Source: Anammoximicrobium sp032229885
GTDB taxonomy: Bacteria; Planctomycetota; Planctomycetia; Pirellulales; Pirellulaceae
Reading direction: 5' to 3'
DNA length: 9,361 nucleotides
Assembly (NCBI GenBank): GCA_032229885.1
Contig: JAVYAJ010000107.1
Span: 1-9,361 of the forward strand
The notes beneath the pieces are model-generated. The model did no database searches. It was given only the letters and a program-made list of their open reading frames with translations, and was not told the DNA's origin. Positions 1 through 6,528 of this stretch are shown one piece after another. Both the position numbers and the translations under genes were made by a program. Numbering within the stretch: position 1 is the stretch's first letter; each line of letters begins with the position of its first letter.

Positions 1-2
1 AT

Positions 3-24
3 CGGAGGCCTTCGGCCAAACAGA
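3..24 (+). repeat. 22-base direct repeat, left copy
   Basis: These 22 bases are identical to 9260-9281 in the same orientation. The core is GGCCTTCGGCC, which can form a four-base-pair GGCC stem with a TTC loop. The flanking bases differ: the right copy is preceded by a strong hairpin that this copy lacks, and the sequences after the two copies diverge. This fits a dispersed intergenic repeat better than the ends of one transposon. Confidence 0.6.
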
Positions 25-34
25 CTCTTGGGTT

Positions 35-50
35 GCGGGCGCTAGCCCGC
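35..50. repeat. GC-rich perfect hairpin
   Basis: GCGGGC and GCCCGC form a perfect six-base-pair stem around the loop GCTA. No T run follows, so a terminator is unlikely. It looks like a REP-type palindrome. A related GCTAGC-centred palindrome lies at about 9165-9187 near the other end. Confidence 0.45.
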
Positions 51-219
51 GTTAGGTTGTCATCGTCAGCGACGGCCTGCTGCCGAACTGGCCTGGCCGG
101 ACGACAGCCAGTGCGCTTAACTACTAACCTCAAACATCGTGAACGTTTCGACAATGTTTTCAGACAGCGACAGCGTTAAGTTGTTGAAGGATTACATCTT
201 ATGCTTGCCGTAGCTCTGT

Positions 220-315
220 GTCCTCTGCGTCTCTGCGTTTGATCGACGTCCTTGCGCGGGCAAACTGGCCAGGCTACAGGAAAATACGTCTTGGAAACGC
301 AGAGACGCTGAGGAC
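220..315. repeat. Long inverted repeat, 21-base arms
   Basis: The left arm is 220-240 and the right arm 295-315. Each arm is the reverse complement of the other with a single mismatch, and a 54-base interior separates them. Pairing continues weakly outwards to about 213 and 322. The arms have a CTCTGCGT-type pattern that I recall as a dispersed intergenic sequence in many unrelated bacteria, where it gives rise to spurious small proteins. No transposase lies between the arms. Confidence 0.7.
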
Positions 316-657
316 GCTGAGATTTCGGCGCGCGCGTCGTAGCCGGGAGAGACGTGACAGGCGAATCACGGCGGATAGACACGGATAGCGGGGATGAAGA
401 CAAACGGTTAGACGCGATGTCTTTATTCGTGTGATTCATGGTGCTCCTCAAGATTTCTCGACCCTTGTTTGGTTGCGGCTGCGGGCCGCGCTTTGTGGAA
501 TTGGCGCCGCAATCATCCCCTCACCGCACCAAGGCTGTAGCGTCTTTATGTACTGAACTGAACGCCTTGGGCACTACATTTCCCGGGACGCGCCTCCGCC
601 TTAAGTTGGCCATCCGATCCCATGAACCGCTCACAACGCCATAGCCGTATGTCCGGA

Positions 658-829
658 GATCTGAACTTGGGCCGTGCGGGCGTGTCCCCGAAGACCCCCT
701 CAGGAATTGGCCAGGCACTCCGACATCCGTCTCACGCTGAACGTCTACACGCACGCCGACCTTGCCGACAAGGCCGAGGCCGTTCGTCGTCTGCCTTTGC
801 CGCCGTCAAACGGCGAAAAAAGCAACGGC
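658..829 (+). pseudogene. Tyrosine recombinase (integrase) C-terminal remnant, frameshifted
   Basis: The translation QELARHSDIRLTLNVYTHAD, read from 701, matches the last conserved block of phage-type tyrosine recombinases. It includes the box with the second catalytic His (LARHS) and the final nucleophile Tyr in NVYTH. Just upstream, in a different frame, 664-696 reads NLGRAGVSPKT, which is the segment normally directly before QELARH. One extra base near 697-700 therefore breaks the gene. Farther upstream only DL of the expected HDLRHTF box may survive, suggesting a deletion. No N-terminal or core-binding domain is visible. After the Tyr block the frame stays open through and past the tRNA to 1219, but that tail is probably not functional. 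The remnant points at the 3' end of tRNA-Arg, the usual position of an integrase in an element inserted at a tRNA. It is not expected to encode an active protein. Confidence 0.72.
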
Positions 830-1044
830 AAGACTTGGCCGAAAGAGGCGGCTGGCGGGCAAGCTGGCAGCGGCTGGGAGTGTTCTGGGAGTGCGCCAGA
901 GTCTCAAGCTGGCACAAATGGGCAGTTTCCGTCACAAGCGGGAAACGAGAGGCCGCGAGAGCAGCGGCCAGGCGAGTTGACGCAAAGCCTTACTGGAGAA
1001 GCACTTGGCACCGCACGTCAGGATTTGGCAGCGGATGTCGCCAG

Positions 1045-1118
1045 TATCCCCGACAGGATTCGAACCTGTAACCTTCGGCTCCGGAGGCCGACGCTCTATC
1101 CAATTGAGCTACGGGGAC
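1045..1118 (-). tRNA. tRNA-Arg (anticodon CCG)
   Basis: The minus strand folds into a complete 74-base cloverleaf. The acceptor stem is GTCCCCG paired with CGGGGAT (first pair G-U), followed by discriminator A. The D arm is GCTC/GAGC, the anticodon arm TCGGC/GCCGA, and the T arm ACAGG/CCTGT with loop TTCGAAT. The seven-base anticodon loop CTCCGGA gives anticodon CCG, which reads the arginine codon CGG. The 3' CCA is not encoded and would be added after transcription. The gene looks intact. The integrase remnant lies directly beyond its 3' end. Confidence 0.95.
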
Positions 1119-1130
1119 TCGATTCGACGA

Positions 1131-1159
1131 AGTATAGCGAACACGGCCTCCGCTGGAAA
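1131..1159 (-). promoter_or_regulatory. Probable sigma-70-type promoter of tRNA-Arg
   Basis: On the minus strand, TTTCCA (1154-1159) and TATACT (1131-1136) are separated by 17 bases. TATACT matches the -10 consensus at five of six positions and TTTCCA matches the -35 at four. Twelve bases separate the -10 from the first tRNA base, leaving a very short leader as is usual for tRNA genes. Confidence 0.5.
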
Positions 1160-1457
1160 GACGGCGAACGCGACTTCGGTGGCAGTCTACTAGTCGGCGG
1201 CAAGGGGCGGCATGTATAGAACGCTGTCCGGCCGACAGTCACCCACAGCGGGCGACGAGATCGCGACGCCGTCCCTGGGTGCGCGCGGCGCAGGCGGTAG
1301 CGGCGCGGTTGATCGCCGCGCAACGACCGTGTTGTTTCGAAGGGATCCGTCGCGATGAGACACAACCGGGCGCCGATCGGCGAGCCGGCGAAGAGGAGCG
1401 GGACGCCGCCGCCGGGAGTACAGCCGACGAGGCTCGCCCATCGCGTGTGACGGACCG

Positions 1458-1485
1458 TTTACATGACGAGGCCAGCGAGTATACT
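1458..1485 (+). promoter_or_regulatory. Probable sigma-70-type promoter for the permease
   Basis: TTTACA (1458-1463, five of six to the -35 consensus) and TATACT (1480-1485, five of six to the -10) are separated by 16 bases. Transcription would start near 1492, giving a leader of about 190 bases before the permease ATG at 1684. No other site as good was seen before the gene. Confidence 0.5.
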
Positions 1486-1672
1486 CGATGGTTTGTCGCG
1501 CCGCGCGTGCCAGGCGCCTGCGCCCCGCATCGCCGACGCTGTCGTGCCCGGCCCGTGATGCCGCGCGGCGCGAACGAGGATTCTATAGGGCGGACGACAG
1601 TCCAGCCTTGCTGCGCTGGATAGGACGTTCGCGGAGATGGGTGGTCCGCGCACAGTATGGTCGACTTTGCCG

Positions 1673-1678
1673 AAAGGA
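1673..1678 (+). promoter_or_regulatory. Ribosome binding site fixing the permease start
   Basis: AAAGGA lies five bases before ATG 1684. It favours this start over the in-frame ATG 27 bases upstream, which has no purine-rich site ahead of it. Confidence 0.6.
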
Positions 1679-1683
1679 CGGTC

Positions 1684-3081
1684 ATGGCCTCGAATCTGCC
1701 GCATTATGTCGCATCTGCCCAGCCTGTGCCGCAGGCCAACCGCGTGCCGTGGTTCAAGAGCACGGCCCAAACATACGCCGGGATCATGCTCTGGTTCGTG
1801 TTTTGGGAGAGCGTTCCGTCCAGCGGAGCGCCCAATGCCACCGGGATTTTGGCGCAAGGGCTGATGGCCGGCGTTTTGGGCGTCATTGTCGGCGCGTTGA
1901 TCTGCCATTTCGCCAGTTATCTGGCGCCGGGGCTGATGGGGATGAAGACCGGTCTGCCGCTGGCCGTTGTCGGGACCTCGACGTACGGCGTGAACGGCGG
2001 ATTTCTGATGCCCGGGTTTTTCATGGGCGTCCTGCAGTTCGGCTGGCTGGCGGTCAACGCCTATTTTTCAGCCAAGCTTCTGGCGTGGCTGGCCGGGTTC
2101 GACGAAGGTTCCATGGCGCATCTGGGCATCGGCGTAGCGTGGGCGTTGGTCGCCGCGTTCGTCGGCTTGAAAGGGATTCACTACGTGGCCCGTGTGGCGA
2201 CGTATCTGCCTCTGATCCCGTTGGTCATCCTGCTGATCCTGGCGGGGAAGACGTATTCGGGGGTCGCCGAGTTCACGCCGGGAACCATGGTGGCGAACGC
2301 TGACGCGCCGGGGGCATTCGAGCTGTTCTTGTTCACGATCGCCAACATCGTCGGCTTTTTCGCCACGGCCGGGGCGGCCGGGGCGGATATTGCGTCCAGC
2401 AATCGGACGTCGAAAGATGTCCAGTTGGGTGGGCTTTACGGTGTGGTGGGCGCCACGATCTTCACCGGCGCGTTGGCCCTGTTGATCGTCGCCGGAGCCT
2501 ACGGGGCAGGCTTGATGGCCGACGTTCCCGAGGTGATCCTCAAGCCGACGGAACTGATGAAGTACATCATGGGCGGACAGGTCGCCAAGGTGTTTTGGCT
2601 GCTGCTGGCCATCGCCGCGTTCCCCCCGGCGTGTTTCAGCTCGCTGATCGCCGCCAACAGCTTCAAGAATACGCTGCCGAAGGTGAACCCGTTCCTCTCG
2701 TGCGGGATCGGCACTGCCGCGTCGATCGGCTTGGTGCTGTCCGGCAAGGCTGGGGACGCGGCCGGCGTGTTCGGCATTATCGGCGCTTCGTTCGGGCCGA
2801 TCTGCGGGGCCATGACCGCGGATTATCTGCTGGCGGGGCGTCAGTGGCCCGGTCCGCGAGCCGGTTTTAATCCGGCCGGCTGGCTATCCTGGGCCGTGGG
2901 ATTTGTCGTCGGGACCTGGAACAGCCTGTTCGCCGGGCTGTTGAACGTCACGTTTCAGATGCCCTGTCCGCCCGTGGCCGCAATCATCGTGGGGTTTATC
3001 CTGTACATCGTGCTGGCGAAAATCGGCCTGACCTCGCGAGTGCTGGAAATGCCGACCGTGCAATGTCCGGCCGCTGAATAA
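1684..3081 (+). CDS. NCS1-family permease, CodB-like (cytosine/purine-type)
   Basis: This 465-residue membrane protein has about twelve hydrophobic segments and belongs to the nucleobase:cation symporter-1 family. Members import cytosine, purines, allantoin, hydantoins or related compounds with H+ or Na+; the substrate cannot be read from the sequence. Family-like blocks are the KTGLPLAVVGTSTYGVNGG segment (about 88-106, equivalent to the ARSTFGVKGS region of CodB), a Gly/Ala-rich segment ending ADIASSNRTSKD (about 227-244, equivalent to the TADFVRFGRN region) and GPICGAMTADYL (371-382, equivalent to PPVGGVIIADYL). I chose ATG 1684 because AAAGGA (1673-1678) sits five bases upstream; the in-frame ATG at 1657 has no ribosome binding site. 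The N-terminus LPHYVASAQPVPQANRVPW also looks like a natural family start. It precedes the hydrolase by 191 bases on the same strand, so co-transcription is possible but not shown. Confidence 0.85.
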   Translation: MASNLPHYVASAQPVPQANRVPWFKSTAQTYAGIMLWFVFWESVPSSGAPNATGILAQGLMAGVLGVIVGALICHFASYLAPGLMGMKTGLPLAVVGTSTYGVNGGFLMPGFFMGVLQFGWLAVNAYFSAKLLAWLAGFDEGSMAHLGIGVAWALVAAFVGLKGIHYVARVATYLPLIPLVILLILAGKTYSGVAEFTPGTMVANADAPGAFELFLFTIANIVGFFATAGAAGADIASSNRTSKDVQLGGLYGVVGATIFTGALALLIVAGAYGAGLMADVPEVILKPTELMKYIMGGQVAKVFWLLLAIAAFPPACFSSLIAANSFKNTLPKVNPFLSCGIGTAASIGLVLSGKAGDAAGVFGIIGASFGPICGAMTADYLLAGRQWPGPRAGFNPAGWLSWAVGFVVGTWNSLFAGLLNVTFQMPCPPVAAIIVGFILYIVLAKIGLTSRVLEMPTVQCPAAE

Positions 3082-3272
3082 GGGGCCGACCGTACCGCAT
3101 GGCGAATGCTTGCCTGGGGCGGGCGATGCGTCCCGTCTGCGGGCTCGGGATTGCCCGGCGTCGAGATTGGCATGAATCGCACCAACCGTCGGACTCAGAC
3201 CGCTCGTCGGCGCCAGCGCGAGGCCCCAGTTCAAACAGCCTGAATCTACCCTTGGACTTTGGAGAACATCGC

Positions 3273-4622
3273 ATGACACGTTTTGCCGTTGTGATCGCGG
3301 TCGCAGCTTGTGTGCCCTTCGCCACCCGTGCCTGGGGCATCGATGCGTCCGTTGGGCCGCTGGCGGATTACGTGGCCAAGCCCGACGCCAGCTACCGTTG
3401 GGTCGAGAAGCAGACGGGCCGATTCATGGCGTCAGAATATGCGGAACTGATCCTGACTTCGCAGACCTGGAAAGATACGGTGTGGAAGCACCAGTTGTTC
3501 GTGATCAAACCGCACTCGATGGCCGGGGACGTCAAGCACGCGATGCTGTTCATCAGCGGCGGCAGTTGGCGCGACGAGCTCGAGACCAACAAGAACGCCG
3601 CTCCGAGCGGCGCCCAACTGTATGTGACGCTGGCCGAACTGCTGAAGACGCCGTTGGTTTTGCTGCTGCACGTTCCGCAGCAGCCAATTCTGGGCGGCAG
3701 ACACGAGGACGCGGCGATCGCGTACACGTTCGACGAATATCTACGGACCAAGGATCCGGAGTGGCCGTTGCTGCTGCCGATGGTCAAGAGCGCCGTCCGC
3801 GGCATGGACGCGGCGCAGGCGTTCGCCCGCGATCAGTGGTCGCTGGACTTGCAGACGTTCACCGTTACCGGGGCATCGAAACGCGGCTGGACAACCTGGC
3901 TGAGTTCGGTGGTGGACCCGCGGGTCACGGCCCTGGCCCCGATGGTGATCGATGTCTTGAACATCGGGCCGCAGTTGGCTCATCAGGAAGACGTGTGGGG
4001 CGAACCGTCCGGCGAGATTCACGACTATACGGAGCGCGGACTGCATCGCAAGCTACGGTCGGCCGAGGGCAAATCCCTGCTGGCGATCGTCGATCCCTAC
4101 GCGTACCGCGAGCGGCTGGTCCAGCCCAAGCTGATGATCATGGGCACCAACGATCCGTACTGGACGGTGGATGCCCTGAACCTGTACTGGGATGGGTTGG
4201 TCGGCGAGAAATATATCCTGTACGTTCCCAACAACACGCATGGATTGAAGGACTATGGGCGCGTGTTCGGCAGTCTCAGCGCGCTTCACGAGCAGGCCCG
4301 GGGCGGAGCGCACCTGCCGAAATTGGCGTGGCACTACGACCAGGACGATCGTGGGGTGCGGTTGACGGTCAGTTCGGATCCGCCCGCCGAGCAGATCCAG
4401 GCGTGGACCGCCTCGGCGCCGACCCAGGATTTCCGCCAGGCTCGTTGGGACTCGCATCCGATGCAGCAGGACGGTTCGCAATACGTCTTCCGCGTCGAGC
4501 GTCGGGCGGGCCGCTTTGCGGCGGTGTTCGCCGAGGCCCGTTATCCGGGGGAAAGCTCGCCGTTTTATCTGTCGACCAATCTCCGCGTCGTTTCCGCCGA
4601 GCCGCAACGCGATGCCCCATGA
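3273..4622 (+). CDS. Secreted PhoPQ-activated pathogenicity-related (PqaA-like) alpha/beta hydrolase
   Basis: This 449-residue protein belongs to the PhoPQ-activated pathogenicity-related family (PqaA of Salmonella, AprA of Dictyostelium), an alpha/beta-hydrolase fold group whose natural substrates are not established. A signal peptide is evident: MTRF, a hydrophobic stretch, then ATRAWG, with cleavage probably near residue 22, so export is expected. Recognisable blocks are YRWVEKQTGRF, FISGGSWRDE, LLLHVPQQP and the nucleophile elbow GASKRGWT with Ser202. The likely acid is Asp294 in MGTNDPYWTVDA and the likely base His323 in PNNTHGLKDYG. The family is named for bacterial virulence regulation, but it is also common in free-living planctomycetes, so no pathogenic role is implied. 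ATG 3273 is chosen because GGAG (3261-3264) lies eight bases upstream and the signal peptide starts there; the frame is open farther upstream from 3099. Its 3' end overlaps glcD by 11 bases. Confidence 0.88.
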   Translation: MTRFAVVIAVAACVPFATRAWGIDASVGPLADYVAKPDASYRWVEKQTGRFMASEYAELILTSQTWKDTVWKHQLFVIKPHSMAGDVKHAMLFISGGSWRDELETNKNAAPSGAQLYVTLAELLKTPLVLLLHVPQQPILGGRHEDAAIAYTFDEYLRTKDPEWPLLLPMVKSAVRGMDAAQAFARDQWSLDLQTFTVTGASKRGWTTWLSSVVDPRVTALAPMVIDVLNIGPQLAHQEDVWGEPSGEIHDYTERGLHRKLRSAEGKSLLAIVDPYAYRERLVQPKLMIMGTNDPYWTVDALNLYWDGLVGEKYILYVPNNTHGLKDYGRVFGSLSALHEQARGGAHLPKLAWHYDQDDRGVRLTVSSDPPAEQIQAWTASAPTQDFRQARWDSHPMQQDGSQYVFRVERRAGRFAAVFAEARYPGESSPFYLSTNLRVVSAEPQRDAP

Positions 4623-6084
4623 GCCGTTTCTGTCGAGCCTCGCGCGGCTTTTCCCCGCTGAACGGCTGCTGACCAAGCCGGCGCAGTTGGCCGTGTACGA
4701 GTCGGATGCGGCGACGGCTTTGCGCTGCCGCCCGCTGGCCGTCGTGCTGGCCGAATCGCAGGACGAGGTCGTCCACGCCGTGCGGCTGTGCCACCTGCAC
4801 GGCGTGCCCTTTGTGGCCCGAGGCAGCGGGACGAGCCTGTCCGGCGGATCGCGGCCGGTCGAAGGCGGAATTGTGATCGCCTTGAATCGGCTGAACCGCA
4901 TCCTACGGCTCGACCCGCACCAGCGGCTGGCCGTGGTCGAAGCGGGCGTGGCCAACCTACAGATTTCGCGCGAGGCCGAACGGTTCGGATTGTACTATGC
5001 GCCCGATCCCTCCAGCCAGTCGATCTGTACGATCGGGGGCAACGTGGCGTTCAACTCGGGCGGGGCGCACTGCCTGAAGCACGGGATGACCAGCAATCAC
5101 GTGCTCGGGTTGAAGATCGTGACGCCCGACGGCGAGGTCGTCGAGTTTGGCAGCGAGAGCGTCGAGGGCGTCGGCGTCGGCCCCGATCTGGTCGGCCTGT
5201 TCGTGGGGAGCGAAGGCCTGTTCGGAGTCGCGCTGGAAATCACCGTGCGTCTGCTGGCCAAACCGGCCCGGTTTCGGACCGTTTTGGCGGCCTATCACGA
5301 TCTCGAGGCGGCAGGCCGCGCCGTGGCGGACGTGATTGCCGCCGGGCTGTTGCCCGGGGCGATGGAGATCATGGACGCTGTGGCGATCGAGGCGGCCGAG
5401 GCCGCGGTCCAGGCCGGGTATCCGCCCGGCGCGGCGGCCGTGCTGATCGTCGAACTCGATGGCGAAGCCGCGCAGGTCGAGCGCGAGTTCTATCACCTGC
5501 AGCGAATCATCGGCGACTCGGGGACCTACGAGGTCCGGGTGGCCGAATCCGAGGAGCAGCGTCAGGCGATCTGGAAAGGGCGCAAAGGCGCGTTTTCGTC
5601 GGTCGGGCGGCTGAGCCCCAACTATGTCGTCCAAGACGGCGTCGTGCCCCGCGGCAAGCTGGGCGAGGCATTGCGCAAGATCAATCGGCTGAGCCGCGAC
5701 TTTGGGCTGCGAGTCGCCAACGTGTTCCATGCGGGCGATGGCAACCTGCACCCGCTGATCCTGTACGACGGGCGGCAGCGTGGCGCCGTCGAACGGGCCG
5801 AACAGTTGGCGGGCAAGATCTTGCAGTGTTGTGTGGAACTGGGCGGCTCGATCACGGGCGAACACGGCGTCGGCATCGAGAAACGCGCGCACCTGGCGGC
5901 GATGTTCAGCGATGTCGATATGGAAATCATGCGGCAGATTCGCCGTGAAATCGACCCGCTCGAGATCGCCAACCGCGGAAAGATGTTTCCGGACGACGGC
6001 GTGAACCCGTCAGGAACGGCGGCTGGCAATTCGCCCGGCACGCCCCAACGCGCGTCCGGGCGCCGGGCAAAAGGCGACAATTGA
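4612..6084 (+). CDS. glcD: Glycolate oxidase FAD-linked subunit GlcD
   Basis: This 490-residue flavoprotein oxidises glycolate (or D-lactate or another 2-hydroxy acid) and works with GlcE and GlcF at the inner membrane. The FAD-binding domain (FAD_binding_4) spans roughly residues 35-215, with ARGSGTSLSGG (69-79), GGNVAFNSGGAHCLKHG (about 142-158) and FVGSEGLFG (197-205). The C-terminal FAD-oxidase domain shows VFHAGDGNLHP (371-381), GEHGVGIEK (416-424) and ANRGKMFP (453-460). Length fits E. coli GlcD (about 499). The chosen ATG lies inside the last codons of the hydrolase gene and has no clear Shine-Dalgarno, suggesting translational coupling; upstream in-frame codons are within the hydrolase. 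The last 28 residues, after FPDDG, are Gly/Pro/Arg-rich, outside the domain and possibly disordered. A D-lactate dehydrogenase would look similar, but the glcE and glcF neighbours favour glycolate oxidase. Confidence 0.93.
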   Translation: MPHEPFLSSLARLFPAERLLTKPAQLAVYESDAATALRCRPLAVVLAESQDEVVHAVRLCHLHGVPFVARGSGTSLSGGSRPVEGGIVIALNRLNRILRLDPHQRLAVVEAGVANLQISREAERFGLYYAPDPSSQSICTIGGNVAFNSGGAHCLKHGMTSNHVLGLKIVTPDGEVVEFGSESVEGVGVGPDLVGLFVGSEGLFGVALEITVRLLAKPARFRTVLAAYHDLEAAGRAVADVIAAGLLPGAMEIMDAVAIEAAEAAVQAGYPPGAAAVLIVELDGEAAQVEREFYHLQRIIGDSGTYEVRVAESEEQRQAIWKGRKGAFSSVGRLSPNYVVQDGVVPRGKLGEALRKINRLSRDFGLRVANVFHAGDGNLHPLILYDGRQRGAVERAEQLAGKILQCCVELGGSITGEHGVGIEKRAHLAAMFSDVDMEIMRQIRREIDPLEIANRGKMFPDDGVNPSGTAAGNSPGTPQRASGRRAKGDN

Positions 6085-6111
6085 ACCTTGAGCCACTCGA
6101 ACCATGGCCGA

Positions 6112-6156
6112 ACGCCGGACGACGCACGCCGGACGACGCACGCCGGACGACGCACG
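6112..6156 (+). repeat. 14-base tandem repeat, three perfect copies
   Basis: The unit ACGCCGGACGACGC occurs at 6112-6125, 6126-6139 and 6140-6153, followed by ACG of a fourth copy. The copies are identical, which suggests recent slippage or duplication. Because 14 is not a multiple of three, the repeat shifts frame between copies, which argues against coding use. Confidence 0.9.
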
Positions 6157-6288
6157 AGTTCCAGAGATCAGGATTGATGGGACGCCAATGGAAGCGGATC
6201 CTAGATTGACGGAAGAGCGGTCCAGACACGAGACCATGATAGTCGAACTGGGCAGACGGCGAGCACCGGGGCGTGCGCGCTCCCGGAG

Positions 6289-6317
6289 GGATGCGCTCCG
6301 TTGCGCCCGTCGCATCC
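6289..6317. repeat. Stem-loop in the glcD-glcE gap
   Basis: GGATGCG (6289-6295) and CGCATCC (6311-6317) form a perfect seven-base-pair stem with a 15-base loop. No T run follows, so an intrinsic terminator is unlikely. Confidence 0.4.
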
Positions 6318-6340
6318 GGCGGGTTTCGTCACGCTCCGCC

Positions 6341-6368
6341 GCGTCCACGACGGTTGCGTCCACGACGG
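6341..6368 (+). repeat. Two copies of a 13-base direct repeat
   Basis: GCGTCCACGACGG occurs at 6341-6353 and again at 6356-6368, with TT between them. Confidence 0.8.
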
Positions 6369-6412
6369 AACGTGGCCTTCCGGCGATTATGGGCGGATTC
6401 CCTCGAAGGACG

Positions 6413-6424
6413 CGTTCCGGAACG
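6413..6424. repeat. Perfect 12-base palindrome upstream of glcE
   Basis: CGTTCCGGAACG is its own reverse complement. It lies 105 bases before the glcE start. It could be an operator, but could equally be part of the surrounding repeat sequence. No second copy was noticed in this window. Confidence 0.35.
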
Positions 6425-6514
6425 ATAAACTCAGCAACCAGTGTCCGTAGTGGGCGGTGAAGTCTGATTTGCGGCCCGCGCTCGTATCGCCTCAGCGTCA
6501 CGCCAGTCCCGCGC

Positions 6515-6518
6515 GGAG
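6515..6518 (+). promoter_or_regulatory. Ribosome binding site fixing the glcE GTG start
   Basis: GGAG lies ten bases before GTG 6529. The alternative in-frame GTG at 6457 has no such site and would add a 24-residue tail unlike the family. Confidence 0.5.
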
Positions 6519-6528
6519 CATTCCTGCC

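Larger units (their letters stand above)
1..657. other. Gene-free, repeat-rich left flank
   Basis: I see no convincing gene here. Open frames on both strands are short, lack ribosome binding sites and give low-complexity Arg/Ser/Thr-rich translations. The stretch holds a copy of the 22-base repeat shared with the right end, a GC hairpin at 35-50, an imperfect AT-rich stem-loop at 132-159 followed by a short T run, and the inverted repeat at 220-315. The part from about 366 to 440 contains short repeated words such as CGGATA and, from memory, reads like non-coding repeat sequence found between genes in planctomycetes. Positions 460-657 show nothing I recognise. Confidence 0.6.
1119..1683. other. 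Divergent spacer between tRNA-Arg and the permease
   Basis: No gene is supported in this 565-base stretch. Open frames exist on both strands, as expected at high GC, but none has a recognisable domain or a good start. It contains the two promoter-like sites listed separately, an interrupted palindrome at 1224-1238 (CTGTC, five bases, GACAG) and a six-base-pair stem at 1303-1321 (GCGCGG/CCGCGC). The 1486-1683 part would be a 5' leader for the permease. I looked for a TPP-type riboswitch in it and did not find the conserved boxes. Confidence 0.5.
6085..6528. other. Repeat-rich 444-base spacer between glcD and glcE
   Basis: glcD and glcE are usually close together, so this gap is unusually long. 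It holds a 14-base tandem repeat (6112-6156), a GGATGCG/CGCATCC stem-loop (6289-6317), a 15-base-period double repeat (6341-6368) and a 12-base perfect palindrome (6413-6424). An open frame from ATG 6104 to 6460 is rich in Arg, Ser and Thr, mostly reads through the repeats and has no ribosome binding site, so I do not call it a gene. The minus strand is also open across it, again with Arg-rich translation. I see no terminator with a T run and no clear promoter. Confidence 0.6.

Noticed and set aside
176..451. 91-codon minus-strand open frame
   Set aside because: It reads through the inverted repeat and repeat-like DNA, is rich in Arg, Ser and Thr, and has no ribosome binding site or known domain.
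1005..1193. Small plus-strand protein with TGFEPVTFGSGGRRSIQLSYG-like content
   Set aside because: This peptide is the antisense translation of the tRNA-Arg gene, a well-known artefact.
1486..1683. Possible TPP or purine riboswitch before the permease
   Set aside because: I did not find the conserved TPP boxes or a purine-riboswitch core, so no riboswitch is claimed.
3082..3272. Terminator or promoter between the permease and the hydrolase
   Set aside because: Only short, weak GC stems without T runs and no convincing -35/-10 pair were seen.
6104..6460. 118-codon plus-strand open frame between glcD and glcE
   Set aside because: It consists largely of translated tandem repeats and Arg-rich sequence. 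The 14-base period shifts frame between copies, and there is no Shine-Dalgarno.
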